From positions 21,266 to 50,729 of the forward strand of contig DCJL01000002.1 in assembly GCA_002320035.1 (NCBI GenBank): a DNA stretch of 29,464 nucleotides, in the 5' to 3' direction. The notes beneath the pieces are model-generated. The model was not told where the DNA came from. It saw nothing but the letters and a program-made list of their open reading frames with translations, and made no database searches. Positions 7,461-15,487 of this stretch are shown one piece after another (within the stretch, counting starts at the first letter, position 1; each line of letters starts with the position of its first letter). This DNA is from Clostridiales bacterium UBA1701 (GTDB taxonomy: Bacteria; Bacillota; Clostridia; Oscillospirales; Oscillospiraceae). The position numbers and the translations under genes are program-made.

Positions 7461-8666
7461 TTAACTCTGCATTGCCGTTTCGATTAATCGAACAGCATTT
7501 GCAACACCATTCTCAGACTGGATCTTCTGGGAAATCATTTCCGCATTCTTCTTTTTCTCATCATAAGTATATTTCATTTCTTCAATGGCACCAATAATCG
7601 ACTGTTCACTTAAATCTTTCGACTTTAATGGCTTTGTTGAAACATTAATATCACTCAACTGCATTGCAAATCCCATTTGATCCAAAACGTGAGGAACTGG
7701 TATGGACGGAATTCCGTAGATCATTGTTGCTGCGGATGTTCCAAATCCACAATGATGTATAACAAATTTCCCCTGTTTAAATAACCAGCTATGGGGGACA
7801 CTGCCACATGCAATCATCGTTTCGGGCAATTCATAATTCTGCATTGTCTTTTGGAAACCTTGAATAACTGCTCTACAGCCAGTTCTTTTAAAAGCATTTA
7901 CAAACATATCCAATTTTTCTTTTTCAGATTCATCTTCAAAAGACATTGCTCCCAAAGCAAGTATTACCGGCTTATCACCATCTGCCAAAAAATTTTTCAA
8001 GCGCTCATCTGGAACATATTCCGGTTCCTCATCATACCAGTAACCTGTAAGTACATTTTTCTCTTCCCAATATGGATTTCTTTCTAATACATACTTACTT
8101 ATTGGAATAAGATTCAGTTTTTCAGACATTATTTCATCGGCTGATTTTACTGCCTTTAACCCATAAACTTTTCTTATTTTGTTATATGGCTTTGCTACCT
8201 GTTTGGCAATCATACCGCCTATCAGTTTATCTTTAAAAGTTTGAGACTTTAATTTTTCGCCAATCATTTCTTTCTGAAGTGTGACATTTACCGTAGGAAT
8301 TCCTAAGACTTCGGCTTCTGTTGCCCCCATTTGACTATGACTTACAATAATTAAATCCTTCCCCTTGCAAACCTCAAAGATCTCATGTGTGGAGTTTTGA
8401 ATAATACGAAAAACAAAATTCATTGTTTTTAGCATGCTTAATACAGGATTTGATATCTTCCCTCTGATTATTGCCGCTTCTTTCTCGATATCTATATCTG
8501 GTCCAATAGGTTCAAAATATATCCCAGCTTCTTCAATCAAATTCTGCCAACACGGATGGCACCCTAGCGTAACATCGTAACCATTTTTTATTAATTCTTT
8601 TGATAAAAAAATGTACGGCTGCACATCTCCACGTGTACCCATTGTAAACATTGCGATTTTTTTCAT
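7461..8666 (-). CDS. UGT/macrolide-type glycosyltransferase (GT1 fold), probably horizontally acquired
   Basis: A 401-residue GT-B glycosyltransferase of the group that includes sterol, macrolide and antibiotic glucosyltransferases. The N-terminus has MFTMGTRGDVQPYIFLSKEL, the GxxGD-x2-P acceptor-domain hallmark. The C-terminal nucleotide-sugar part has FVIHHCGFGTSAATMIYGIPS, matching the family's HHGG-x-GT signature with Cys in place of the first Gly, and ends with a DQ pair (VLDQMGFA) that usually contacts the sugar. The start at 8666 follows a perfect AGGAGG 6 bases upstream. Codon use is strongly AT-rich (AAA, ATT, TTT), quite unlike the GC-rich flanks, and no related gene is adjacent. 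This suggests recent transfer. It may modify a drug or small lipid-like molecule; the substrate is unknown. Confidence 0.88.
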   Translation of the reverse strand: MKKIAMFTMGTRGDVQPYIFLSKELIKNGYDVTLGCHPCWQNLIEEAGIYFEPIGPDIDIEKEAAIIRGKISNPVLSMLKTMNFVFRIIQNSTHEIFEVCKGKDLIIVSHSQMGATEAEVLGIPTVNVTLQKEMIGEKLKSQTFKDKLIGGMIAKQVAKPYNKIRKVYGLKAVKSADEIMSEKLNLIPISKYVLERNPYWEEKNVLTGYWYDEEPEYVPDERLKNFLADGDKPVILALGAMSFEDESEKEKLDMFVNAFKRTGCRAVIQGFQKTMQNYELPETMIACGSVPHSWLFKQGKFVIHHCGFGTSAATMIYGIPSIPVPHVLDQMGFAMQLSDINVSTKPLKSKDLSEQSIIGAIEEMKYTYDEKKKNAEMISQKIQSENGVANAVRLIETAMQS

Positions 8667-8765
8667 TGAATACCTCCTATGGGAAATCATGCTTTCCCAT
8701 CCCTACAACTCCCGCCAAATAAAACATATCAGAAAAGTGTGAAAAAATCAATCTCTGCCACAAGA

Positions 8766-8794
8766 ACCGCCCGGACGCTTTTCGTCCGGGCGGT
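8766..8794. terminator. GC-rich hairpin, possible terminator
   Basis: A perfect 12-bp stem ACCGCCCGGACG/CGTCCGGGCGGT with a 5-base loop. Neither strand has a good T-run after it, so it may be a weak terminator or a boundary hairpin of the accessory patch. Confidence 0.4.
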
Positions 8795-8902
8795 CTCAGT
8801 ATTAATCAATCCGCTCAAACTTCGCAATCGCTTCTGATCAGTGATTTACAAGCGTTCATCGGCCTACCCGTTTCATTCGTTTATCGGCTTTCATGCGCTC
8901 GG

Positions 8903-9028
8903 TCACGCCGTTTCGCTTCTCTCCCGCATCATCAGTTCCATGCGGTGACCTGCCGCTTCATAAATCCCGGTGTAATACTGTTTTACGGACACCGCCCAAT
9001 CGGGCGGCGGATATTCATGCTCTGCTGC
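8903..9028 (-). pseudogene. 41-codon open frame continuing the XRE gene beyond its stop
   Basis: The frame continues without interruption after the TGA of the XRE gene and ends at TGA 8903-8905. It encodes a plausible amphipathic peptide (contains YPPPDWAVSVKQYYTGIYEA) with no ribosome binding site or good start codon. It is either a remnant of a separate small gene or a former C-terminal extension. I do not recognise it. Confidence 0.3.
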
Positions 9029-9343
9029 TCAGCGCTTTTTGGAAAGGCCGTTTACAACGGATATAACAATGTCCAGCTGCTCACTGTCCAGGGTTTTCAG
9101 GCTGGAGATGAGAGCGCTCAGCTTTTCGGGGAAACGGTTCTCCGTGTCAAAAAATTCCCCGGGGCTGATGCTCAGGTATTCGCATATATAGAAAAAGCTT
9201 TGCATTGAGGGCTGCGCGATACGGTTTTCAATGCGATTGATATAGCTGCTGTTTTGCCCTATGGCAAGGCTCATCTCCCGGGCGGACACATTTTTCTGGG
9301 CCCGCAGGGAGGCAATCCGCTGTGAAATAAAATTTTCGTACAA
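9029..9343 (-). CDS. XRE family helix-turn-helix regulator
   Basis: A 104-residue protein with an N-terminal Cro/CI-type HTH (residues about 8-62; MSLAIGQNSSYINRIENRIA is the helix-turn-helix core) and a short C-terminal helix pair that probably serves dimerisation. The start codon is TTG at 9343, chosen because GGAAGGAGG lies 7 bases upstream. Proteins of this type (YENFISQRIASLRAQK... then FFYICEYLSISPGEFF) are common single-gene regulators in gut Clostridia, often in accessory DNA. It is divergent from the orphan gene at 9488, whose promoter has inverted repeats in its spacer, so repression of that gene is likely. The effector is unknown. Confidence 0.88.
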   Translation of the reverse strand: MYENFISQRIASLRAQKNVSAREMSLAIGQNSSYINRIENRIAQPSMQSFFYICEYLSISPGEFFDTENRFPEKLSALISSLKTLDSEQLDIVISVVNGLSKKR

Positions 9344-9419
9344 AGGCGCGCCTCCTTCCGCATAAGGCTATTATATGACTCAAAAAAATAAAAATAAGAT
9401 TTTTTATATCCTTTGTTGC

Positions 9420-9452
9420 TTGACTTAGGATGTTTAATATCCTATTATAGGA
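9420..9452 (+). promoter_or_regulatory. Promoter of the 9488 gene with operator in the spacer
   Basis: TTGACT (9420-9425), exactly 17 bases, then TATTAT (9443-9448). The spacer holds TAGGAT-N7-ATCCTA (9426-9444), overlapped by a second repeat TCCTA-TTA-TAGGA (9440-9452). A repressor bound here would block RNA polymerase. The adjacent XRE regulator is the obvious candidate. Confidence 0.65.
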
Positions 9453-9487
9453 ACAAATAAGATAAATAAATTCTGGGAGGGTGACTT

Positions 9488-10030
9488 ATGATAGTGGGAG
9501 ACAGAGTAAATAAGGGTTGGGATATCTGCGGGCGGCTCAGGGGCATGGCCGCCCGGGCCAGATTTGTTGTCGGAAGCAGATGCTACCTTTCCGGGGATGT
9601 GCGCGGAGCGCGCCGCTGGGCAGAAGGTCCTGCCGCCAGCGGCGATGGGAGGTGCAGGCTGCTGCTGGGCCTGTGCCTGTATGATGAGATTTGCGAGGAC
9701 TTGTCCGGGGAACAGGGAATGGAAAAGCTTGCCGCTGCCTGCCGCATGATGGAGGAGCTGGAGCGCCTTGAGGCGCTTGACCATAGGCTTGCGTATCTGG
9801 CCTGTATGCATCTGGCCCTTGTTTACCGTTCGGCCGGGGAGAGCATCCGGCCGCCGGGGATTGCAAGAGATCTGGAAAAAGCCAGAGGCTTTGTGGCCAG
9901 AGCTGCGGCGCTGCCGGGGATACAGGGACAAAACGCCCGCAGGGAGCTGATGAGATATGGCAGAGGGCGGGACGGAACGCTTTTTTACTCCGGTTTTTCC
10001 TCCTCCGCTCTGGAACGGCAGAGGCCATAA
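9488..10030 (+). CDS. Hypothetical protein, possibly TPR/Sel1-like helical repeat
   Basis: A 180-residue soluble protein rich in Arg, Ala, Leu and Gly. The start is well supported by GGAGG 7 bases upstream (after the strong promoter at 9420-9448). Helical segments such as RCRLLLGLCLYDEICEDL and HRLAYLACMHLALVYRSAGE have the small-residue spacing seen in Sel1 or TPR repeats, but I cannot assign a family. It has no signal peptide or membrane segment. It stands alone between the divergent XRE regulator and the Rnf leader. High arginine content and the XRE pairing give it the look of an accessory gene. Function unknown. Confidence 0.65.
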   Translation: MIVGDRVNKGWDICGRLRGMAARARFVVGSRCYLSGDVRGARRWAEGPAASGDGRCRLLLGLCLYDEICEDLSGEQGMEKLAAACRMMEELERLEALDHRLAYLACMHLALVYRSAGESIRPPGIARDLEKARGFVARAAALPGIQGQNARRELMRYGRGRDGTLFYSGFSSSALERQRP

Positions 10031-10099
10031 TATCCGCCCGCGGGCGGGCTTCCCCGCACAGAAAAGAGGAGGAACGGGCGCGGCGCGCCGCCATTGATA

Positions 10100-10150
10100 A
10101 AAACGGGTTCCCTGGGGGCGCTTTGTGAGGCGCGCCCGGGGTTTTATTTT
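10100..10150 (+). terminator. Probable terminator after the 9488 gene
   Basis: An imperfect stem (AAAAC...GGGCGC with GCGCGCCCGGG...GTTTT) is followed by ATTTT. It lies about 70 bases after the stop codon. Confidence 0.5.
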
Positions 10151-10383
10151 CCTCTATGCCGCCGCTTTCCGGGCATCGTTCCGGCGAGCGGCGGCATATA
10201 TTTGCGGGGAGAGAGGAAGATTCATAAAAAGTGAAAAAAATATCATTTTCACTTGAAGGCAGCTCTGTACCCAAAAAGGTGGAAAAAAGACAGGAAAAGG
10301 TAAAAATGCCCGGTTTGACAAGCAATTCACAGGCTCGTTAATAACTTATCTTGAAAAAGCCACATTTTTACCGCCAAAGCGTG

Positions 10384-10413
10384 TAGACATTATGTGACCA
10401 GATGTGATACAAT
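10384..10413 (+). promoter_or_regulatory. Putative rnf operon promoter with tandem ATGTGA repeats
   Basis: TAGACA (10384-10389), an 18-base spacer and TACAAT (10408-10413). The spacer holds a direct repeat ATGTGA at 10392-10397 and 10402-10407, exactly 10 bases apart, i.e. on the same face of the helix, which may be a regulator site. Confidence 0.5.
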
Positions 10414-10458
10414 TTATGCTGAAAAATTTCCATGGAGAATAAATATGAGGTGAAAGCT

Positions 10459-11811
10459 ATGTCCCATACGTTTAAAGGCGGCGTGCACCCCAATTACATG
10501 AAGGCCCCGGAAATCCCGGCCACTGTAATCGCACCGCCTGCCCAGGTCGTTATCCCCATGGCTCAGCATATAGGAGCGCCCTGCAAGCCTTTGGTCAATG
10601 TGGGCGACTATGTGAAGATGGGCCAGAAAATCGGCGAAAACCCAGCTCCCGTCTCCGCTCCCGTCCATGCCTCCGTTTCCGGCAAGGTCGTGGCCATCGA
10701 GCCCCGGCCCCATCCTCTGGGCGACATGATCATGGCCGTAGTCATTGAGAATGACTATCAGGATACCCCTTGCGAGGATCTTGCCCCCCTTACAGAAGAA
10801 CAGCTCAAGGATCCCGACGCCATTCTCGACCGTATGCGCGAGGCCGGCGTCGTTGGCATGGGTGGCGCCATGTTCCCCACGGCGTTCAAGGTCCGCGGCG
10901 GTATCGGCAAGGTCGATAAGCTCATTATTAACGGCGCCGAGTGCGAACCCTACCTGAACGGCGACCATCTCACCATGCTCAACTTTCCCCAGCAGCTTCT
11001 GCGCGGCATAGAACTGGTTCGCATTGCCAGCGGTGTTGAGAAGGCCTACTACGGCATTGAAAAAAACAAGCAGGACGCGATCGACCTGCTCAACTCCCTC
11101 AATCCCGCCCAGTACGGCATTGAGATCGTCCCCGAGGAGGTCAAGTACCCTCAGGGCGGCGAAAAGATGCAGATCAAGGCTGTCACCGGCCGCGAGGTAA
11201 AGCCCGGCCAGCTTCCTGCGGGCGTTGGCTGCAATGTGGTCAGCACCCGCACCGCCTACGCCGTTTATCAGGCCTGCTATGAGGGCAAGCCCGTTATCGA
11301 GCGTATTGTCACCGTTGCCGGCAGCGCGCTGAAAGCCCCTGTCAACGGTCTTACCCGCGTGGGCACCCCCTTCGGTTACCTGGCCGAACAGTGCGGCGGC
11401 TTTGTCAAGCCTCCCCGCAAGATCGTTCTCGGCGGACCCATGATGGGAATCTGCGCCACCAGCTTCGACGCGCCCACCATCAAGGGCACGGCCGGCGTCC
11501 TGTTTTTCACCGAGGAAGAGGATAAGCATGTTGACAATCCCACCTGCATCCGCTGCGGCAAATGCATTACCGTCTGCCCCATGAATCTGGAGCCGGTGTT
11601 CATGTACATGTATTACAGCAAGGGCGACTTTGCCAATATGGAGAAATATCACATAACCGACTGCTTTGAGTGCGGCAGCTGTTCCTACAACTGCCCGGCG
11701 AGAATGCCTCTGACCCACGCCTTCAAGACCGCCAAGCTCATGTTCCAGGCCAAAGCAGCCGCGGAAAAAGCCAAGGCCGAGGCCGAGGCAGCCAAGGAGG
11801 CTCAGAAATGA
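10459..11811 (+). CDS. rnfC: Rnf complex subunit C (NADH/ferredoxin:NAD oxidoreductase)
   Basis: A 450-residue peripheral subunit that carries the NAD(H) and FMN site of the Rnf complex, the membrane enzyme that couples electron flow from reduced ferredoxin to NAD+ to Na+ or H+ export. It begins with the family's HTFKGGVHP. A barrel-sandwich domain follows, then the nucleotide site GMGGAMFPTAFK and INGAECEP. Two 4Fe-4S motifs are near the C-terminus (CIRCGKCITVCP and CFECGSCSYNCP), followed by an Ala/Lys/Glu-rich helical tail. I place the start at ATG 10459, preceded by GAGGTG, rather than at the in-frame ATG at 10432. The stop overlaps the rnfD start (ATGA), so the two are translationally coupled. 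Confidence 0.96.
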   Translation: MSHTFKGGVHPNYMKAPEIPATVIAPPAQVVIPMAQHIGAPCKPLVNVGDYVKMGQKIGENPAPVSAPVHASVSGKVVAIEPRPHPLGDMIMAVVIENDYQDTPCEDLAPLTEEQLKDPDAILDRMREAGVVGMGGAMFPTAFKVRGGIGKVDKLIINGAECEPYLNGDHLTMLNFPQQLLRGIELVRIASGVEKAYYGIEKNKQDAIDLLNSLNPAQYGIEIVPEEVKYPQGGEKMQIKAVTGREVKPGQLPAGVGCNVVSTRTAYAVYQACYEGKPVIERIVTVAGSALKAPVNGLTRVGTPFGYLAEQCGGFVKPPRKIVLGGPMMGICATSFDAPTIKGTAGVLFFTEEEDKHVDNPTCIRCGKCITVCPMNLEPVFMYMYYSKGDFANMEKYHITDCFECGSCSYNCPARMPLTHAFKTAKLMFQAKAAAEKAKAEAEAAKEAQK

Positions 11812-12839
11812 AGGAGAATAAAGAGAGAATTGTCCTTGACGTGGCCTACCAGCCCCAGGTCAGGACCAACACCGACACCCGCCGCATCATGCTGGACGTT
11901 ATCATCGCGCTGCTGCCCGCAGTTGCCGTGGCCGTCTGGCAGTTCGGCCTGTACCCCCTGGCGGTCATCGCCGTTTCCATGGTTTCCGCGGCCTTTTTTG
12001 AGTGGGCCTACCGGAAGCTCATGAAAAAGACCAACACCGTGGGCGACCTTTCCGCCTGCGTCACCGGCATACTTCTTGCTCTGACCCTGCCAAGCACCGC
12101 GCCCCTCTACCTTCCGGTGATCGGTTCCCTGTTTGCCATTGTTGTTGTAAAGCAGCTCTATGGCGGCATCGGCAAGAACTTCCTGAACCCGGCGCTGGCC
12201 GGCCGCGCGTTCCTGCTGGCCTCCTATGCGTTGGTTATGGGCCGTTACGCCGTTCCCAACGCGCTCTCCGGCGCAGTTGACGGGGTGACCATGGCCACCC
12301 CCCTGGCCGAGCTTTATGACAGCCACGCCATGCCCGTCTACTACAGCCTGAAGTCCCTTTTTGTCGGCACTATCCCCGGCTGTATCGGCGAGATCAGCGC
12401 GGCGGCCCTGCTGCTTGGCGGCATCTATCTGATTGTCCGCAAGGTCATTTCCTGGCGCATCCCCGTGTCCTTTATCGGCACTGTCGCCCTTCTTACCCTT
12501 ATCTTCGGCGGCGAGGGCTTCAGCAATGTGGACTGGATGCTTTACAACGTTCTTTCCGGCGGCCTTATGCTGGGCGCCATCTTCATGGCCACCGACTATG
12601 CCACCAGCCCTGTTACCCTTAACGGCCAGCTGCTCTTCGGCGTTGGCTGCGGCGCGCTGACAGTGCTCATCCGCTATTTCGGCGGCTTTCCCGAGGGTGT
12701 GTCCTACGCCATCCTTATCATGAACCTGTGCAGTTGGGCCATAGACAAGGCTTTCCACCGCCACCAGTTCGGCGTGTCCAGGGAGGATATCGCAGCGGCG
12801 AAGCAGGCAAGGAAGGCCGCAAAGGAGGCTGCAAAATGA
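11808..12839 (+). CDS. rnfD: Rnf complex subunit D (membrane flavoprotein)
   Basis: A 343-residue membrane protein with about 9-10 hydrophobic helices. The segment DGVTMATPL contains the Thr (T164) expected to carry covalently bound FMN, as in NqrB and RnfD. The conserved GKNFLNPALAGRAFL and FMATDYATSPVT segments are present. In the Rnf complex it passes electrons from the C subunit side to G. The start ATG at 11808 overlaps the rnfC stop and has AGGAGG 7 bases upstream. It ends in a Lys/Ala-rich helix. The stop overlaps the rnfG start. Confidence 0.96.
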   Translation: MKENKERIVLDVAYQPQVRTNTDTRRIMLDVIIALLPAVAVAVWQFGLYPLAVIAVSMVSAAFFEWAYRKLMKKTNTVGDLSACVTGILLALTLPSTAPLYLPVIGSLFAIVVVKQLYGGIGKNFLNPALAGRAFLLASYALVMGRYAVPNALSGAVDGVTMATPLAELYDSHAMPVYYSLKSLFVGTIPGCIGEISAAALLLGGIYLIVRKVISWRIPVSFIGTVALLTLIFGGEGFSNVDWMLYNVLSGGLMLGAIFMATDYATSPVTLNGQLLFGVGCGALTVLIRYFGGFPEGVSYAILIMNLCSWAIDKAFHRHQFGVSREDIAAAKQARKAAKEAAK

Positions 12840-13378
12840 AAAAAATCCTTAAGCTTACGTTCATCCTGTTTCTGGTCTGCGCCATCACGGCCGGCGTTCT
12901 GGGCCTCATAAACGAGATGACCTATGATCGCATCCAGGAGCAGAAGCGCATCAAGACCGAAAAGGCTTATGCCGCCGTTCTCGCTTCCGATGGTTATGAG
13001 GAGACTGCTTTTGACAAGGCGGCTTTCCCCACGATAGACAAGGTGAACAAGTGCACAAACGGCGCGGGCTATGTGGTCACCACCACTTTCTCCGGCGCCC
13101 AGGGCAGGATCACCATGGCTGTCGGCGTTGACAATGAGCTTCTCTGCACCGGCATTTCCATCATTTCCCACGCGGAAACTTCCGGCCTTGGCGCAAATGC
13201 TGCCAGCGCTTCGGAAGTGGGTGTCAACTGGCGCGCGCAGTTCGTGGGCGAGGGCGAGGACGTGGCCATTACCAAGGCGGGCGGCAATATTGACGCGCTG
13301 GCCGGCGCCACCATTACCTCACGCGCGATCGCAAATGCAACAGCCACGGCAATTGCCGCGGTGAAGTCTTTGGGTTAA
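12836..13378 (+). CDS. rnfG: Rnf complex subunit G (extracytoplasmic flavoprotein)
   Basis: A 180-residue protein with one N-terminal membrane anchor (residues about 5-25) and an extracellular FMN-binding domain. The motif AGATITS contains the Thr (T159) to which FMN is covalently linked in RnfG and NqrC proteins. SHAETSGLGAN is the second family hallmark. The start at 12836 overlaps the rnfD stop codon and has an AAAGGAGG ribosome binding site. The gene is followed by an AAGGAGG for rnfE within 20 bases. Confidence 0.95.
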   Translation: MKKILKLTFILFLVCAITAGVLGLINEMTYDRIQEQKRIKTEKAYAAVLASDGYEETAFDKAAFPTIDKVNKCTNGAGYVVTTTFSGAQGRITMAVGVDNELLCTGISIISHAETSGLGANAASASEVGVNWRAQFVGEGEDVAITKAGGNIDALAGATITSRAIANATATAIAAVKSLG

Positions 13379-13392
13379 GGAGGCAGGGCTAA

Positions 13393-14085
13393 ATGAATAT
13401 TAAAAATCAGTTTAAGGAAGGCCTGATCACCAATAACCCCGTTTTGGTACAGCTTATCGGCATGTGCGCCACCATGGCCATCACTACCACCCTCTTCAAT
13501 GGCGTGGGTATGGGCCTGTCGGTGCTCATCATCCTGACTTGCTGCAACGTGGTCGTATCCGCCATCCGTAAGATCATTCCCAACGAGATTCGTCTGGCCA
13601 TCTTCGTGGTCATCATCGCTGGCTTTGTTACCATTGTGGACCTGCTGCTGCAGGCCTACATCCCCGCCCTCAGCGCGGCGCTGGGCGTGTTTATCCCCCT
13701 GATTGTCGTCAACTGCATCATCATCGGCCGTGCCGAGGCATTCTGCCAGAAGAACACCATCGGCGCCTCCTTCTTTGACGGCATCTTCCAGGGCCTTGGC
13801 TACACTGTGGTTCTTATAATCATGTGCGTTGTCCGCGAACTGCTGGGCAGCGGCCGCTTCGGCGGCGGTCTTATCGATGTCGCCAACGGCTTCCGCCTCA
13901 CCATGGACGGCACCGGCGCCGGCATCCAGCTTTTCCCTGCCGACCTGGGCGCATCCATCCTCACCCTGCCGTTCGGCGGCTTCCTGACGCTGGGCGTTCT
14001 GATCGCCGTGATGCAGTATGCACTTAAAAAATCCGCACAGAAGAAACAGCTTGCGGAGAAGGCTGAAAAGGAGGGTGAAGAATAA
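13393..14085 (+). CDS. rnfE: Rnf complex subunit E (integral membrane)
   Basis: A 230-residue, six-helix membrane protein, homologous to RnfA with inverted topology. It carries CNVVVSAIR and NCIIIGRAEAF, each with a cysteine of the type thought to bind the intramembrane 2Fe-2S cluster shared between A and E. The start has AAGGAGG 9 bases upstream. Its stop TAA shares one base with the rnfA start (TAATG), so translation is coupled. The Lys/Glu-rich tail faces the cytoplasm. Confidence 0.96.
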   Translation: MNIKNQFKEGLITNNPVLVQLIGMCATMAITTTLFNGVGMGLSVLIILTCCNVVVSAIRKIIPNEIRLAIFVVIIAGFVTIVDLLLQAYIPALSAALGVFIPLIVVNCIIIGRAEAFCQKNTIGASFFDGIFQGLGYTVVLIIMCVVRELLGSGRFGGGLIDVANGFRLTMDGTGAGIQLFPADLGASILTLPFGGFLTLGVLIAVMQYALKKSAQKKQLAEKAEKEGEE

Positions 14086-14672
14086 TGCTTACCAATATTA
14101 TTTCCATCTCCCTGGGAGCCATACTGATAAACAACTTCATTTTCTCCCAGTTCCTTGGCTGTTGCCCCTTCCTGGGCTGCTCCAGCAAGGTTGAGACCGC
14201 CACCGGCATGGGCCTGGCTGTCGTATTCGTCATGGGCCTGGCTTCCGCAATCTGCTGGGTCATCGACCAGTACATCCTGGTTGCCCTGCATCTGGAATTC
14301 CTGCAGACGCTGGCTTTTATTCTGGTTATCGCTGCCCTGGTCCAGTTTGTGGAGATGTTCCTGAAAAAGTCAGTTCCATCCCTGTATTCCGCTCTTGGCA
14401 TTTACCTGCCCCTTATCACCACCAACTGCGCAGTGCTGGGTGTTGTGCTGCTGAACGTGCAGAACGAGTACAACTTCCTGGAGTCCGTGGTTTATGGCGT
14501 TACTGGCGGCCTGGGCTTTATGCTGGCTATCGTGCTCTTTGCCAGCGTTCGGGAGCGCGTGGAGTTCTCCGATTACCCCGAGTGCTTCGAAGGCTTCCCC
14601 ATCTGCCTTGTCTCCGCCGCTCTGCTGGCGCTGGCCTTTATGGGATTCAGCGGCATGCAGATATTTGCATAA
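14085..14672 (+). CDS. rnfA: Rnf complex subunit A (integral membrane)
   Basis: A 195-residue, six-helix membrane protein. The segments FLGCCPFLGCSSKVETA and TTNCAVLGV hold the conserved cysteines. Together with RnfE it forms the membrane core believed to carry electrons across the membrane through an iron-sulfur cluster and to drive ion movement. Length and motifs are normal. It follows rnfE with a one-base overlap and precedes rnfB by 15 bases that contain AAGGAGG. Confidence 0.96.
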   Translation: MLTNIISISLGAILINNFIFSQFLGCCPFLGCSSKVETATGMGLAVVFVMGLASAICWVIDQYILVALHLEFLQTLAFILVIAALVQFVEMFLKKSVPSLYSALGIYLPLITTNCAVLGVVLLNVQNEYNFLESVVYGVTGGLGFMLAIVLFASVRERVEFSDYPECFEGFPICLVSAALLALAFMGFSGMQIFA

Positions 14673-14687
14673 GGAGGACACGGCAAT

Positions 14688-15482
14688 ATGAAAACGATTC
14701 TTCTTGCTATTGTCGTTCTGGGCGCCCTGGGCGCGCTGTTCGGCGCCATCCTTGCCTTTGCGGCGAAAATATTCCATGTTGAGGTCGATCCCAAGCAGGA
14801 GGCCGTTCGCGGCTGCCTGGCCGGCGCCAACTGCGGCGGCTGTGGCTACCCCGGCTGCGACGGTTATGCCGCCGCTGTCGCCAAGGGAGAGGCTCCTACC
14901 AACCGCTGCGTTGCCGGCGGTGCGGAGGCTGCGGAAAAGATTGCCGAAATCATGGGCGTTTCCGCCGGCGCTTCCGAAAAGATGCTTGCTTTCGTCCCCT
15001 GTTCCGGCACCGAGGGCCATGTCGAAAAGCGCTTTAACTACTCCGGCCCCCAGGACTGCCGCGCTGCCATGCTCTTCGGCGGCAAGAGCAACAAGACATG
15101 CACCTTTGCCTGCATTGGCATGGGCAACTGCGTAAAGGTCTGCCAGTTTGACGCGATGCACATTGTCAACGGCGTTGCAAAGGTAGACCGCTCCAAGTGC
15201 GTAGGCTGCGGCGCCTGCGCCGAGGCCTGCCCCAAGAGCATCATAAAGCTCATTCCCGAGGGCCAGAAGATTATGCCCGCCTGCGGTAACAAGGACAAGG
15301 GCGCAAGGGTCATGAAGATTTGCGACTTTGGCTGCATCGGCTGCATGAAGTGCCAGCGGGAATGCCCCGCAGACGCGATTGTTGTCAAGGACAATCTGGC
15401 CGTTGTGGACACCGAAAAATGCGTCCAGTGCGGTCACTGTGCGGACATCTGCCCCCGCCACATTATCAACTACTTCGGCTGA
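14688..15482 (+). CDS. rnfB: Rnf complex subunit B (polyferredoxin)
   Basis: A 264-residue iron-sulfur subunit that accepts electrons from reduced ferredoxin. It has an N-terminal membrane anchor (residues about 3-27), the RnfB-specific cluster motif ANCGGCGYPGCDGYA, then several ferredoxin-type 4Fe-4S motifs (CIGMGNCVKVC, CVGCGACAEACP, CIGCMKCQRECP, CVQCGHCADICP). The final position in the operon is the usual one in Clostridia (C-D-G-E-A-B). It ends just before a strong hairpin array. Confidence 0.96.
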   Translation: MKTILLAIVVLGALGALFGAILAFAAKIFHVEVDPKQEAVRGCLAGANCGGCGYPGCDGYAAAVAKGEAPTNRCVAGGAEAAEKIAEIMGVSAGASEKMLAFVPCSGTEGHVEKRFNYSGPQDCRAAMLFGGKSNKTCTFACIGMGNCVKVCQFDAMHIVNGVAKVDRSKCVGCGACAEACPKSIIKLIPEGQKIMPACGNKDKGARVMKICDFGCIGCMKCQRECPADAIVVKDNLAVVDTEKCVQCGHCADICPRHIINYFG

Positions 15483-15487
15483 TATGC

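Larger units (their letters stand above)
8667..9028. other. Gene-free stretch with a strong hairpin and an in-frame remnant
   Basis: A 362-base region without an intact gene. It holds the AGGAGG of the glycosyltransferase, an AT-rich tail to about 8758, a GC-rich hairpin (8766-8794), and a 41-codon open frame on the minus strand (8903-9028) in the same frame as the XRE gene, directly beyond its stop codon. The patch from 8800 to 8900 contains nothing I can name. Confidence 0.5.
10031..10458 (+). other. Long intergenic region before rnfC: terminator, hairpins and promoter
   Basis: 428 bases without a gene. In order: an imperfect GC-rich hairpin bracketed by A-run and TTTTATTTT (about 10100-10150), a likely terminator for the 9488 gene; a perfect 12-bp stem TATGCCGCCGCT (10155-10166) with AGCGGCGGCATA (10187-10198); a 9-bp stem AAGTGAAAA (10229-10237) with TTTTCACTT (10246-10254); then an AT-rich stretch and the rnf promoter. 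No known riboswitch class is evident to me. Confidence 0.5.

Noticed and set aside
10340..10350. GTTAATAAC as a Rex redox-regulator site for rnf
   Set aside because: It matches only part of the TTGTTAA-N4-TTAACAA consensus and has no second half.
10414..11718. Long antisense frame opposite rnfC
   Set aside because: Shadow of rnfC codon use; the rnfC iron-sulfur motifs and operon overlap prove the sense frame.
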